From: an uncultured Acidimicrobiaceae bacterium
GTDB lineage: Bacteria; Actinomycetota; Acidimicrobiia; Acidimicrobiales; SZUA-35
NCBI GenBank assembly: GCA_947259095.1
Contig: CAMYLA010000020.1
Coordinates: forward strand, 1-64,000
Direction: 5' to 3'
DNA length: 64,000 bases
In this document: piece after piece, positions 33,558-41,989 of the stretch
Position numbering within the stretch: the first letter of the stretch is position 1
How the letters are laid out: every line of letters starts with the position of its first letter
Translations under genes and position numbers: made by a program
The notes under the pieces: model-generated
The model's input: only the letters and a program-made list of their open reading frames with translations
What the model was told of the DNA's origin: nothing
Database searches by the model: none

Positions 33558-36500
33558 TCAGCTCAACGCCGCCATGGCTGACTGGGCCGCATTGAGGTCG
33601 CTGCGGGCCACCTCGAGCAGCTGCCTCGTCTCGGCCACCAGTTCCGGTTTGGCGTTGTTCACATAGCCCGGGTTGGCCAGCCGTTTCTCGAACCCGTCGA
33701 CCTGTTTGGTCTTGGCCTCGATGACCTTGCGCAACCGGGCCCGCTCGGCTCCAACGTCGAGCTCTTCGACAAGGCCTGACACGAGCACCTCCGACCCTTC
33801 GAAGGCGAGCGGGCTGGCCACCGGCGGGCGTTCGGTCCCGTCGAGATCGAGCACCTGTCCCACCCCGGCCAGCGTCTCGACCGCGCCCCCGGCGACGGTG
33901 ATCAGGTCCCGAACCGGCTGGGGGGCGTGGATGGTGATCAGTTGCTTCGGCTTGACGTTTCGCTGGGCCCGGAGGGCCCGTATCGCGCCGATGAGCTGGT
34001 CGGCCCGCTCGAAGGTCTCGACCACCGATTCGTCGACGGTGCCCGGCTCGATGGTGGGCCAGCGGGCTTCGGCCGCCAGATCGGCGGCGGGGAGCGCCAG
34101 CCCCGCAACCTCGCCGGCCCGGACCGCCGACACATGTGGCCACAGCGATTCGGTGACGAACGGGCAGACCGGGTGCATGATCCGAAGCACCGCATCGAGG
34201 ACCGCTCCCAGCACGACCTGTTGGGCCGGATCATCATCGATGGTCGGCTTGACCGCTTCGAGGTAACGATCACAGACGTCGCGCCAGATGAAATCGTAGA
34301 GCGCATCGGCGTAGACGTTGAAGTGGAAGCCGGCCAACGCCTGGTCGACCGTTTCGAGGGTCTGAGCCAGCCGGGCCAGGATCCATCGATCAACGAAATT
34401 CGCCGCTTCGAGGTCGATCGGCCCGTCGAGCTCGGCACCACCGTGCTGGATGCGGCCGAGGCCGAAGCGGGTTGCGTTCCACACCTTGTTGGCGAAATTG
34501 CGGCCGAGATCGAACTTGGACGAGGTGTTTCGGGCCAGCGGCATCGCCGGCGTGGGATCGACCTCGCCGGTGGCCACCCCGTAGGCGCTGACCATCTTCT
34601 TGGCCGGATCGGACGGCGACTGCTGGATCGGGGCCGCCACCAGGTGCCCGGCCGGACTGGTGATGACCGCAGGGGCGAACGCCTCGCCGCTGTAGGGGCA
34701 GATCATGTCCACCGGCATGCGAACGTCCTGGGTATCGGTGGTCATCTGAACCAGCGTGAACCGCATCGCATCGGCCCCATGGCTGTGAATGATGTCGCGG
34801 GGGTCGACCCCGTTGCCGAGGCTCTTGGACATCTTCTGGCCGTGACCATCCTGGATCATCGCATGGATGAACACGTCGTCGAACGGGACCTGCCCGTCCA
34901 TGAAGTAGCGGTTGAACATCGTCATCCGGCTGACCCAGAGGGTGATGATCTCCCTGGCGGTCATCAGGACCGATGTCGGGTTGAACGCCTCCAGCAGGCC
35001 GACGGTCTCGGGGTAATCCTCGGGCCATGGCCAGCCCATGGTCGACATCGGCCAAAGACCGGACGAGAACCAGGTGTCGAGGACGTCGGGATCGCGGCCG
35101 AATCCGGCGGCCTCCAGCGCTTCGATCAGCGCTGCCTCGTCGAGATCGTTGTCTGCCCGGTCCAGGCGGCGCAACGTCGGCTGCGGTGGCACGCAGACCG
35201 CTTCCTCCACCTCGCGCTCGGTGACCTTGCGCACGAGGTGGGCCGCACCGGCCGAAACCCAGTCGCTGACGACGGGGCGTGCCTCATCAACATCGGCCCC
35301 GCCCAGCGCCGCAACGACCCCGGGGTCGGCCGCATCGAGCGGCAACGTTCTGGTCCAGACCGGGATCTGATGGCCCCACCAGAGTTGGCGGGAGACACAC
35401 CAGTCGCGAATGCCTTCGTGCCATGCCTGGTAGGTCCGGGCGTAGCGGTCCGGGTGGAAGGTCAGCCCACCGTCCCCCACCCGGTCGGTCCGGCCCGCGA
35501 CACCTTCGGGGAGGTCGGCGATCTGTTGCGGATTCTGGGCCCGGAGCGCCGCGCCTCGTAGCCGGTCATCGGTGACCGCCACGTACCACTGGTCGGACAG
35601 CCACGGCTCGATCGGCACGTGGCTGCGGTAGGAGTGGCCGACGGAGTGGCTGTACTCACGGACCTCGGCCAGCAGCCCATGATCATCGAACCAGTCCACG
35701 ACCGCCTGGCGGGCGTGCTCGCGGCTCAGGCCCACCAGCGGTCTGGCCTCATCGGAGACATCGTCCCAGCCGTGCTGGTCGCTGATGGCACCGTCGGGCC
35801 CCATGACGTTGATGACGGGCAGCTCGTGGCGCAGCCCGATGTCCCAGTCGTTGGGGTCGTGGGCCGGGGTGACCTTCAGGAACCCGGAAGCGAAGCGGGC
35901 CTTGGCATCGGTCGATTCGGGGTCGGCCATGACGACGTAGTCGTCCTCGACAATGGGGACGATCCGACCGACGATGGGGAGCTCGACCGACTTGCCCCGC
36001 AGCGACGCCGCTTGCGGATCGGCCGGATTCATGGCCACGGCGGTGTCGCCCAGCATCGTCTCGGGTCGGGTGGTGGCAACGGTGACATGGCCGGAACCGT
36101 CGGTCAGCGGGTAGCGCAGATACCACATGTGGCCTGCGATCTCCTCCATCTCCACCTCGTCGTCGGAGAGCGCTGTCCTGGTGGCGGGATCCCAGTTGAC
36201 CAGCCGTTTACCCCGGTAGATGAGACCGTCGCGAAACAGTATGAAGAAGGCGTGACGGACGGCGGTGACACACATCTCGTCCATGGTGAACCGGGTGCGG
36301 TCCCAGTCGCAGGAGGCGCCCATCGCCATGAGTTGCTCGATGATGACGGCCTCGTATTCCTCCTTCCATTCCTGCGTCTTGGCGACGAAGGCCTCCCGGC
36401 CCATCTCCAACCGCTTGATGCCCTGGGCCAACAGCCGCTTCTCGACAACGGTCTGGGTGGCGATGCCGGCGTGATCGGTCCCCGGCATCCACAGCGTCCG

Positions 36501-36752
36501 ATCACCGAGCATCCTGTGGTAGCGGATCAGCACATCCTGCAAGGTGTTGTTGAGCGCATGGCCGAGATGGAGCGCCGCGGTCACGTTCGGCGGGGGAATG
36601 ACGATCGAGTAGTCCTGGGCTTGGGGCGAGACCTCGCCGTCCATGACCACCGCCGACATACCGAACTCGGTCCACCGCCTGGTCACCGCCGGCTCGGCGG
36701 CGGACGGATCGTAGGCTTTCGGTATCTCGGAGACGTGGGCGGTCGGGCTCAT
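33558..36752 (-). CDS. valS: valyl-tRNA synthetase
   Basis: A class I aminoacyl-tRNA synthetase that charges tRNA-Val and edits mischarged Thr. The HIGH-type motif is HLGH (62-65), in PPPNVTAALHLGHALNNT. KMSKS occurs in GQKMSKSLGNGVDPRDI. The editing domain shows VATTRPETMLGDTAVAMNP. The C-terminal coiled-coil arm (ARLRKVIEAKTKQVDGFEKR then LANPGYVNN) is typical. At 1064 residues it is longer than the usual ~880-950; an extra segment follows KMSKS (from MICPYSGEAFAPAVITSPAG to about EVDPTPAMPLARN). ATG 36752 is chosen because family homology begins at IPKAYDPSAAEPAVTRRW. It is divergent from the cyclopropane synthase gene. Confidence 0.96.
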   Translation of the reverse strand: MSPTAHVSEIPKAYDPSAAEPAVTRRWTEFGMSAVVMDGEVSPQAQDYSIVIPPPNVTAALHLGHALNNTLQDVLIRYHRMLGDRTLWMPGTDHAGIATQTVVEKRLLAQGIKRLEMGREAFVAKTQEWKEEYEAVIIEQLMAMGASCDWDRTRFTMDEMCVTAVRHAFFILFRDGLIYRGKRLVNWDPATRTALSDDEVEMEEIAGHMWYLRYPLTDGSGHVTVATTRPETMLGDTAVAMNPADPQAASLRGKSVELPIVGRIVPIVEDDYVVMADPESTDAKARFASGFLKVTPAHDPNDWDIGLRHELPVINVMGPDGAISDQHGWDDVSDEARPLVGLSREHARQAVVDWFDDHGLLAEVREYSHSVGHSYRSHVPIEPWLSDQWYVAVTDDRLRGAALRAQNPQQIADLPEGVAGRTDRVGDGGLTFHPDRYARTYQAWHEGIRDWCVSRQLWWGHQIPVWTRTLPLDAADPGVVAALGGADVDEARPVVSDWVSAGAAHLVRKVTEREVEEAVCVPPQPTLRRLDRADNDLDEAALIEALEAAGFGRDPDVLDTWFSSGLWPMSTMGWPWPEDYPETVGLLEAFNPTSVLMTAREIITLWVSRMTMFNRYFMDGQVPFDDVFIHAMIQDGHGQKMSKSLGNGVDPRDIIHSHGADAMRFTLVQMTTDTQDVRMPVDMICPYSGEAFAPAVITSPAGHLVAAPIQQSPSDPAKKMVSAYGVATGEVDPTPAMPLARNTSSKFDLGRNFANKVWNATRFGLGRIQHGGAELDGPIDLEAANFVDRWILARLAQTLETVDQALAGFHFNVYADALYDFIWRDVCDRYLEAVKPTIDDDPAQQVVLGAVLDAVLRIMHPVCPFVTESLWPHVSAVRAGEVAGLALPAADLAAEARWPTIEPGTVDESVVETFERADQLIGAIRALRAQRNVKPKQLITIHAPQPVRDLITVAGGAVETLAGVGQVLDLDGTERPPVASPLAFEGSEVLVSGLVEELDVGAERARLRKVIEAKTKQVDGFEKRLANPGYVNNAKPELVAETRQLLEVARSDLNAAQSAMAALS

Positions 36753-36879
36753 CGAGTAGCAGGCTAGTGCCGAATTCACGCTGCGATGGTGGGATTTCGC
36801 CGCCTGCACCAGCACCGATGCGCTTGGCCAGATGCCATCGGGCCAATATCCTGATCGTAAGGCTGGGGAGGGAAGAGGT

Positions 36880-38286
36880 ATGTCGTTACAGGCGGTGACC
36901 GACGATTTTCTGGGGGACAACAGCAACGTCGGCTTCGAGGACTGGCGAGGCCGAACCTGGGGGCCGCCGGGTGCGCCGGTCACCGTCCGGTTCAACAGCC
37001 CCGATGCCATCAAGTACTTCGTGCGGGCGCCGGGCGAACTCGGATTCGGGCGGGCCTACGTTTCGGGGGCGATGGACATCGACGGTGACATCTGGTCACT
37101 GCTGAACCTGCAACGCGACCTGGGCGGTATCAGGTTCACCCCGGCCCAGGTCCGCAGGCTGGCAAAGACCCTTGGGGGCGATGCGCTCCGAAACCCGCCC
37201 GCTCCCCCGCCGGAGGAGATCCACCCCGGCCCCCGCTTCCTGGCCCACACTCGCTGGCGGGACCGGTGGTCGATCAGCCACCACTACGACGTGTCGAACG
37301 AGTTCTATCGCATGGTGTTGGGCCCATCGTTGACGTACTCCTGCGCCGTGTTCGAACACCAGAGCGACAGTCTCGAGCAAGCCCAGGCCAACAAGTACGA
37401 ACTGATTTGCCGCAAGTTGGGCCTGCAGCCCGGCATGCGGCTGCTGGACGTCGGCTGCGGCTGGGGCGGTATGGCGCTCCACGCCGCCCACCACCATGGG
37501 GTCGAGGTCGTCGGCATCACGATCTCGAGGAACCAGGCCGAGAAGGCGGCCCAGCGTGTGGCCGACGCAGGCTTGGAACCCCGGATCGAGATCCGGCTCC
37601 AGGACTATCGCGACCTCGATGATGGACCGTACGACGCCATCAGCTCCATCGGCATGGTGGAACATGTCGGACGGGCCAACCTCACCAACTATTTCGAGAT
37701 CCTGCGGGGCTTGTTGGCTCCCGGTGGACGCCTGCTCAACCACCAGATCGGCCGCACGCCGATGCCCCCGGTGGGGATCGTCAAGAAGGAGCAGGTTGCG
37801 GTGGCCCGAAACGGGTTCATCCACCGCTATGTGTTCCCGGACGGCGAACTGCACGAGATCGGTGACGTCGTGAGCTCGATGCAGCGGACCGGCTTCGAGG
37901 CCCGCCATATGGAGAGCCTGCGGGAGCACTATGCGATGACGCTGCGGCGTTGGGTCGAGAACCTCGAGGCCAACTGGGATGATGCGGTGGCCCAGGTCGG
38001 CGAAGGCCGGGCCCGGGTGTGGCGCTTGTACATGGCCGCCACGTCGGTCAACTTCCGCATCGGCCAGTCGCAGGTCCATCAGGTGCTGGCGGTCGACGTA
38101 CCGAACACCGGAGCCGACATGGGCCGTAGCAATCTGCCCCTGCGGCCTCGATGGGACCCAGCCCTGCCCGCAAGCGGCGGCCACCACGGGCCCGCCGCCG
38201 ATCCTTCATCGGTCGACCTTCGGGACGTGTCGACGGAGGGGTCGACGGAGGACGGGTCGGGAACGCTGAAGCAGACCGGCACTTGA
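36880..38286 (+). CDS. cyclopropane-fatty-acyl-phospholipid synthase family SAM methyltransferase
   Basis: A 468-residue cytoplasmic or membrane-peripheral enzyme that methylenates or methylates unsaturated acyl chains of phospholipids. Motifs are ISHHYDVSNEFYRMVLGPSL, the TYSCAVF segment, the SAM-binding LRLLDVGCGWGGMALHAA-type block (GMRLLDVGCGWGG), ISSIGMVEHVG, and the C-terminal HYAMTLRRWVENLEANWDDA. The usual N-terminal lipid-binding domain is present. The last ~45 residues are a low-complexity Pro/Gly/Asp tail. ATG 36880 has GGGAAGAGG just upstream. Actinobacterial paralogues may make cyclopropanes, 10-methyl branches or mycolate-type modifications; the sequence does not decide. Confidence 0.9.
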   Translation: MSLQAVTDDFLGDNSNVGFEDWRGRTWGPPGAPVTVRFNSPDAIKYFVRAPGELGFGRAYVSGAMDIDGDIWSLLNLQRDLGGIRFTPAQVRRLAKTLGGDALRNPPAPPPEEIHPGPRFLAHTRWRDRWSISHHYDVSNEFYRMVLGPSLTYSCAVFEHQSDSLEQAQANKYELICRKLGLQPGMRLLDVGCGWGGMALHAAHHHGVEVVGITISRNQAEKAAQRVADAGLEPRIEIRLQDYRDLDDGPYDAISSIGMVEHVGRANLTNYFEILRGLLAPGGRLLNHQIGRTPMPPVGIVKKEQVAVARNGFIHRYVFPDGELHEIGDVVSSMQRTGFEARHMESLREHYAMTLRRWVENLEANWDDAVAQVGEGRARVWRLYMAATSVNFRIGQSQVHQVLAVDVPNTGADMGRSNLPLRPRWDPALPASGGHHGPAADPSSVDLRDVSTEGSTEDGSGTLKQTGT

Positions 38287-38313
38287 TCGGCCGGGGTCCG
38301 AATGATCACCCCC

Positions 38314-38344
38314 TTGACTCTCCACCTGGTGGAGACACCACGAT
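38314..38344 (+). promoter_or_regulatory. MerR-family-type promoter with 17-bp perfect palindrome in a 19-bp spacer
   Basis: A -35 hexamer TTGACT (38314-38319) and a -10-like CACGAT (38339-38344) are 19 bp apart. The spacer carries the palindrome TCTCCACCTGGTGGAGA (38319-38335). Over-long spacers with a central dyad are the hallmark of MerR-family promoters, and the gene directly downstream is a MerR regulator, so autoregulation is likely. The -10 overlaps ATG 38343. The functional start may therefore be GTG 38352 on a leaderless or near-leaderless transcript. Confidence 0.65.
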
Positions 38345-39163
38345 GACTCAGGTGTTGCTCCAGATTGGTGAATTCGCCCGACTGTGCGGTCTGCCGGTCC
38401 GAACCGTGCGCTACTACGCGATCTCGGTCTGCTGCCACCCAGGTACGTCGATCCAATCACCGGCTGCCGCCGGTACGGCGTTGATCAGATCGAGCGTGCC
38501 AGACGACTGATCGCTCTCAAGGAGATCGGGCTGAGCTTGGACGAGATCCGGCTGGTGCTCGACGACCGACTGAGCCCGGACCGGTTTCGGGCCCTGCTCG
38601 AGGCAAAGGTGGTGGAACTCCAGCGCGAATCCCACCGGGTCGAAGAGCAACTGCAACGGGCGACAGCCCAACTCGAACAGCTGGAACGCAGAATGGAGCA
38701 TCCAATGGCAGGCGTCACGTTGAGACAGTCCGATCGCAAGACGATTGCGTACATCAGGGAACAGATTGCGGGTATCGACCAGATCGCGCCGCTGTTCCCC
38801 CGCCTCTTCGAATCGATCGATCCGGATGACGGGATCGGTCCGGCGGGCAACATCTATAACCACTTCGCCGAGGACTGCTCCTCGATCGACGTGGAGGCCG
38901 TGCTCCCGGTGGCCGAGGGCTACGAACCGGGTGGGGAGGCGAGGGTCCGGGAGATCGAGCCCACCCAGGTTGCGGTCCTGACCCACTTCGGTGCGTTCAA
39001 CCGCCTGCACGAGGCCCACGCCGAAGTGATGGGCTGGATCGACGCCAACGACTACCGGGTCGTCGGCCCGTCCTATGAGTGGAACCTGGTCTGTACGCCC
39101 CCGGTCACCCAGGACAACGAGAGCTACGTGACCGAAATCCAGGTGGAGGTGACAAAGGCATAG
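38343..39163 (+). pseudogene. MerR-family transcriptional regulator with GyrI-like effector-binding domain, single-base frameshift
   Basis: The N-terminal winged-helix (LLQIGEFARLCGLPVRTVRY) runs into a -1 lesion near 38421. The continuation DLGLLPPRYVDPITGCRRYG then VDQIERARRLIALKEIGLSL is in the next frame. One inserted base after TACTACGC restores the family sequence exactly (RYYADLGLLPPRY). A coiled-coil linker (LEAKVVELQRESHRVEEQL) follows, then a C-terminal GyrI-like ligand-binding domain ending VTQDNESYVTEIQVEV, as in BmrR/TipA-type drug sensors. The lesion may be real or a sequencing error. Apart from it the gene is complete. It is probably autoregulated from the palindromic promoter just upstream. 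Confidence 0.8.
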
Positions 39164-39504
39164 TGGTCACCGGTTGGGACCATCGGCTGGCTGGTGTCGA
39201 TCCCCAACGGGCGTCTGCGGCCATCAAAACGTTGCCGAGGTGAGTGGTCGGGGCAGTAGCGTGGGGCCGATGGCCATCGGTCGGCTGACCAACTACGTCC
39301 GGTTCACAAAGACCGACATGGAAGCACGATGTGAGGTCGAACGGCTGCCCGGCAAGAGCCCGCAACAGATCTGCCGATGGCGACCTTGCGACTGATGACT
39401 CCACGTCTGGCCCCGCTCGGCCGCCGGGCGCGGCCAGACCCGGCTGCAGGTCTGGGCGGTGCCGATGCTAGCATCCGTCGTAGGTAGGACAACAGGAGCA
39501 CCCG
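39164..39504. other. intergenic, no gene recognised
   Basis: Short frames here lack motifs and a ribosome binding site. The 3' part carries the AGGAG ribosome binding site for the gene at 39505. Confidence 0.45.
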
Positions 39505-39834
39505 ATGCCGGATCGTCAACTTCGCCCGATCGAACGAACCGTGCAGCGGCTGCAGCAGGACGGACTCTCCAACAGCGAGGTTGCCTGGCGCCTGCGCCGG
39601 TCGCCGGGCTACGTCCGACGGGTCGAGGAGCTCAGCGGGATCGAACGGCCGGCCGTCCTCGGAGGCGGCGACGAAGGGGGCGGCGGTCTTCGTGCGATCG
39701 AGCGATGTGTGCTCAACTCCCTGGAGGCCGGAGCCGGATATGCCGAGATTGCCGCACGTTTGCGACGCAGCCCGACCTACGTCTCGCGGGTAGAACGACT
39801 GGCCAACCTTCGGCTCGCACGCGCCGAATCCTGA
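39505..39834 (+). CDS. small protein with two tandem helix-turn-helix repeats
   Basis: A 109-residue basic protein made of two homologous halves. Residues ~7-45 (RPIERTVQRLQQDGLSNSEV, AWRLRRSPGYVRRVEELSG) and ~63-103 (RAIERCVLNSLEAGAGYAEI, AARLRRSPTYVSRVERLANL) share the pattern IER-x-V ... EVAxRLRRSPxYVxRVE. A Gly-rich linker (GGGDEGGGG) joins them. Each half resembles a sigma-region-4/LuxR-type HTH, with the RRSPxYV recognition helix. It probably binds a tandem or palindromic DNA site as a monomer. ATG 39505 has AGGAG 7 bases upstream. No named family is recognised and no target is obvious. Confidence 0.7.
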   Translation: MPDRQLRPIERTVQRLQQDGLSNSEVAWRLRRSPGYVRRVEELSGIERPAVLGGGDEGGGGLRAIERCVLNSLEAGAGYAEIAARLRRSPTYVSRVERLANLRLARAES

Positions 39835-39995
39835 CCCGCCGGTCGGTCGGCCGCCGGCCGAAACGAGGCTGGCGGGTTTCTCGGGGCAGGGAAGGCGACA
39901 GGGCGAGCGGTGGCGAGCTCGGAGAACGATCGGACGGTAGTCTCTTGGAGAGCGCCGGCCGACGTCGACCGGTACCTTCGCTGATCGGAGTCGTG

Positions 39996-40571
39996 GTGAA
40001 CCCGAAGGTGGATGCGTACATCGAGCGGTCGGAGCAATGGCCAGAAGAGATGAGGGCTCTACGGCCGATCCTGCTGAGCTGCGATTTGACCGAGGAGATC
40101 AAGTGGGGCAAGCCCTGCTACGGCCATGAGGGGAAGAACGTCGTCATTCTCCAGGAGATGAGGGGATTCCTTGCTCTCATGTTCTTCAAGGGGGCCATGC
40201 TTGGCGATTCCGAAGGCGTGCTCGAGGAGCAGGGGCCGAACTCACGATCGGCTCGCCGCATGGTGTTCACCTCGGTCGACGACGTCGCACAGCTCGGTGA
40301 CGTCGTCAAGGCCTACGTGCGGGAGGCCATCGACGTGGAGGAGGCCGGCCTGGAGATGGGCCCGGCACCAGCGCTGCAGTTGGTCGCGGAACTGCGAGAC
40401 CGCCTCGATACCGATCCAGCGCTGCAGGCGGCGTTCGAGTCGCTGACCCCTGGGCGGCAGCGGGAGTACAACCTGTACTTCTCCGGTGCCAAACAGGCAA
40501 CGACCCGGACAAAACGAGTCGAGAAGTGTGCCCAGAAGATTCTCGCCGGCAAGGGCTTCCGCGACCGATGA
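39996..40571 (+). CDS. YdeI/DUF1801-like protein
   Basis: A 191-residue protein of the YdhG/YdeI (DUF1801) superfamily. Blocks are VDAYIERSEQWPEEMRALRP, LTEEIKWGKPCYGHEGKNVV, MRGFLALMFFKGAMLGDSEG, ARRMVFTSVDDVAQLGDVV and the C-terminal YdeI-type end LTPGRQREYNLYFSGAKQAT followed by KRVEKCAQKILAGKGF. Relatives include Bacillus FrdA-like iron chaperones and stress-linked proteins; biochemical roles are uncertain. GTG 39996 is used because GGAG lies 5 bases upstream; GTG 39993 is adjacent. The Arg-rich in-frame sequence upstream is non-coding. Confidence 0.85.
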   Translation: MNPKVDAYIERSEQWPEEMRALRPILLSCDLTEEIKWGKPCYGHEGKNVVILQEMRGFLALMFFKGAMLGDSEGVLEEQGPNSRSARRMVFTSVDDVAQLGDVVKAYVREAIDVEEAGLEMGPAPALQLVAELRDRLDTDPALQAAFESLTPGRQREYNLYFSGAKQATTRTKRVEKCAQKILAGKGFRDR

Positions 40572-40630
40572 CCCTCCACGGTCGACCATCGCTGACTGGT
40601 ACGACGAGCCGCTTCACAAGTGGCCGGCCG

Positions 40631-41161
40631 TCACTGCCCGGTGGTCGACCGCCCAGTCGCAGCGCCGACACCGCGAAGGCGAAGGCACTCACCGACCCCG
40701 AACACACGGTGCGTTCTGCGATCCGCTTGACTGAAATATCCGTCGACCTGCTGGGTCGGCACCACCTGGGGATGATCCACCTCATAGGTCTCACCCTCAT
40801 GGGCGATTGTGGCCCGCCCGGCGGCGAGTACGTTCTGCACCCAGTCAGCGCCCTTACCGTAGGGTAGGGCGATGACGAAGCCGTCCTCGATCTTCACTGG
40901 AACAACGGGCGTTTCGTAGGCGGTTCCCGACCGGCGACCGACGTGATGGACCACAGAGGCGTACGCCCCAGGGGTGCCAGCGCTCTCCATGGACCTCGGG
41001 TTCCAAAAGGCTTTGTTCAGCCGCCGCACCGAACGTTGCAGGCCCGGCGACTTCCTCCGCATCCCGACAACGAACACCGCGCTGAACACTGCGCCTGCGA
41101 CCATGACCGACACCACGAGGCGGGCCAGCAGCGGTCCGAGTTGTCGGATAGGCCGTTCCAT
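40631..41161 (-). CDS. deazaflavin (F420)-dependent nitroreductase family protein (Ddn-like)
   Basis: A 176-residue protein of the split beta-barrel F420H2-dependent quinone reductase/nitroreductase family. The N-terminal hydrophobic helix (LGPLLARLVVSVMVAGAVFS) could anchor it to the membrane. The family core is RSVRRLNKAFWNP, HHVGRRSGTAYETPVVPVKI, DGFVIALPYGKGADWVQNVL and AAGRATIAHEGETYEVDHPQ. The GRRSG and YGxxxDWxxNxxA elements contact the deazaflavin. ATG 41161 has a strong AAGGAGG ribosome binding site 10 bases upstream. Presence of the family implies F420 biosynthesis in this organism, which fits Actinomycetota. Confidence 0.88.
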   Translation of the reverse strand: MERPIRQLGPLLARLVVSVMVAGAVFSAVFVVGMRRKSPGLQRSVRRLNKAFWNPRSMESAGTPGAYASVVHHVGRRSGTAYETPVVPVKIEDGFVIALPYGKGADWVQNVLAAGRATIAHEGETYEVDHPQVVPTQQVDGYFSQADRRTHRVFGVGECLRLRGVGAATGRSTTGQ

Positions 41162-41264
41162 GATGTTGTTTCCTCCTTTCGGTGCTGAACGGTCACAACC
41201 CACAACCGCGGGCGAGACGCCCTGCCCAGCCTCTGCAACGTATCCCGTTTCGGTCTCTTGGTGG

Positions 41265-41834
41265 CTATCGATGCCGCTTCGACTTGACCCCCCTGAGCCT
41301 CTCGACATCGTAGTAGAAGACACCGCACTCGTCCGGAGATTCAGGGTTGAATCCGGGGCCCCACCATGACCCGTACCCTTCGATCCGGCTCAGGTCACCG
41401 GTGCCGCTGCTGATGGTGAATCGCCCGACCCACTGGTCGCGAAGCCATCCACCGTTCGCATCGAGCACGAGGCCCCCCTCGACGCCCTTGACCTCGACCG
41501 AATCGAAGATCACGGTGGCGACGATACTGACCGGCTGGAGAGGAGGATCGGCAATGATCAACCCGTAGTCACGGGAGGTCCGCTCGAAGACCCCGGTCCA
41601 CTCGGCGTTCTCGAGTGTCGTCAAGAAGACCTTGTCGCCCGCGTACTCGTCGCCGTCTTAGCCGTTCTCTCCGTAGGGAATCGGGGTGAGAGCTTCGAGG
41701 ACCGGGGTGTAGCACCAGACACCGTCTGCTTTCCTCCTCTCAAAATCGCGATCGGCCCCGGCCGGATTGATGGCCAGAGCGACAACAACCACGCTCGCGA
41801 ACAATGCGACCAGCACGACGAGTCTCGTCTTCAC
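41265..41834 (-). pseudogene. exported DUF3224-like beta-barrel protein with in-frame TAA
   Basis: From GTG 41834 the frame encodes a signal peptide (MKTRLVVLVALFASVVVVAL then AINPAGA) and a mature domain. The domain runs FERRKADGVWCYTPVLEALT, a TAA stop (codon 59, 41660-41658), then FLTTLENAEWTGVFERTSRD and WVGRFTISSGTGDLSRIEGY GSWWGPG, typical of small lipocalin-like or DUF3224/allene-oxide-cyclase-like barrels. No frame change occurs across the stop, so a single substitution (or sequencing error) explains it. Re-initiation at ATG 41624 would give a cytoplasmic, signal-less product. It is co-directional with the Ddn-like gene but 103 bases away. Confidence 0.6.
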
Positions 41835-41989
41835 GGCGAACTCACTCTCTCGTCAGCGGCCGGGCGGATCCCGGTCCCGTCTGTCTCGAATTCAACCGCC
41901 GGCCGGTCCGGCCGCCCCGGGGTGTCGGCGGAACACCCATGTCACGGCCGAGCACGAGCCCGAATCCGTCGGAGGGGCCGGGACGGGCG

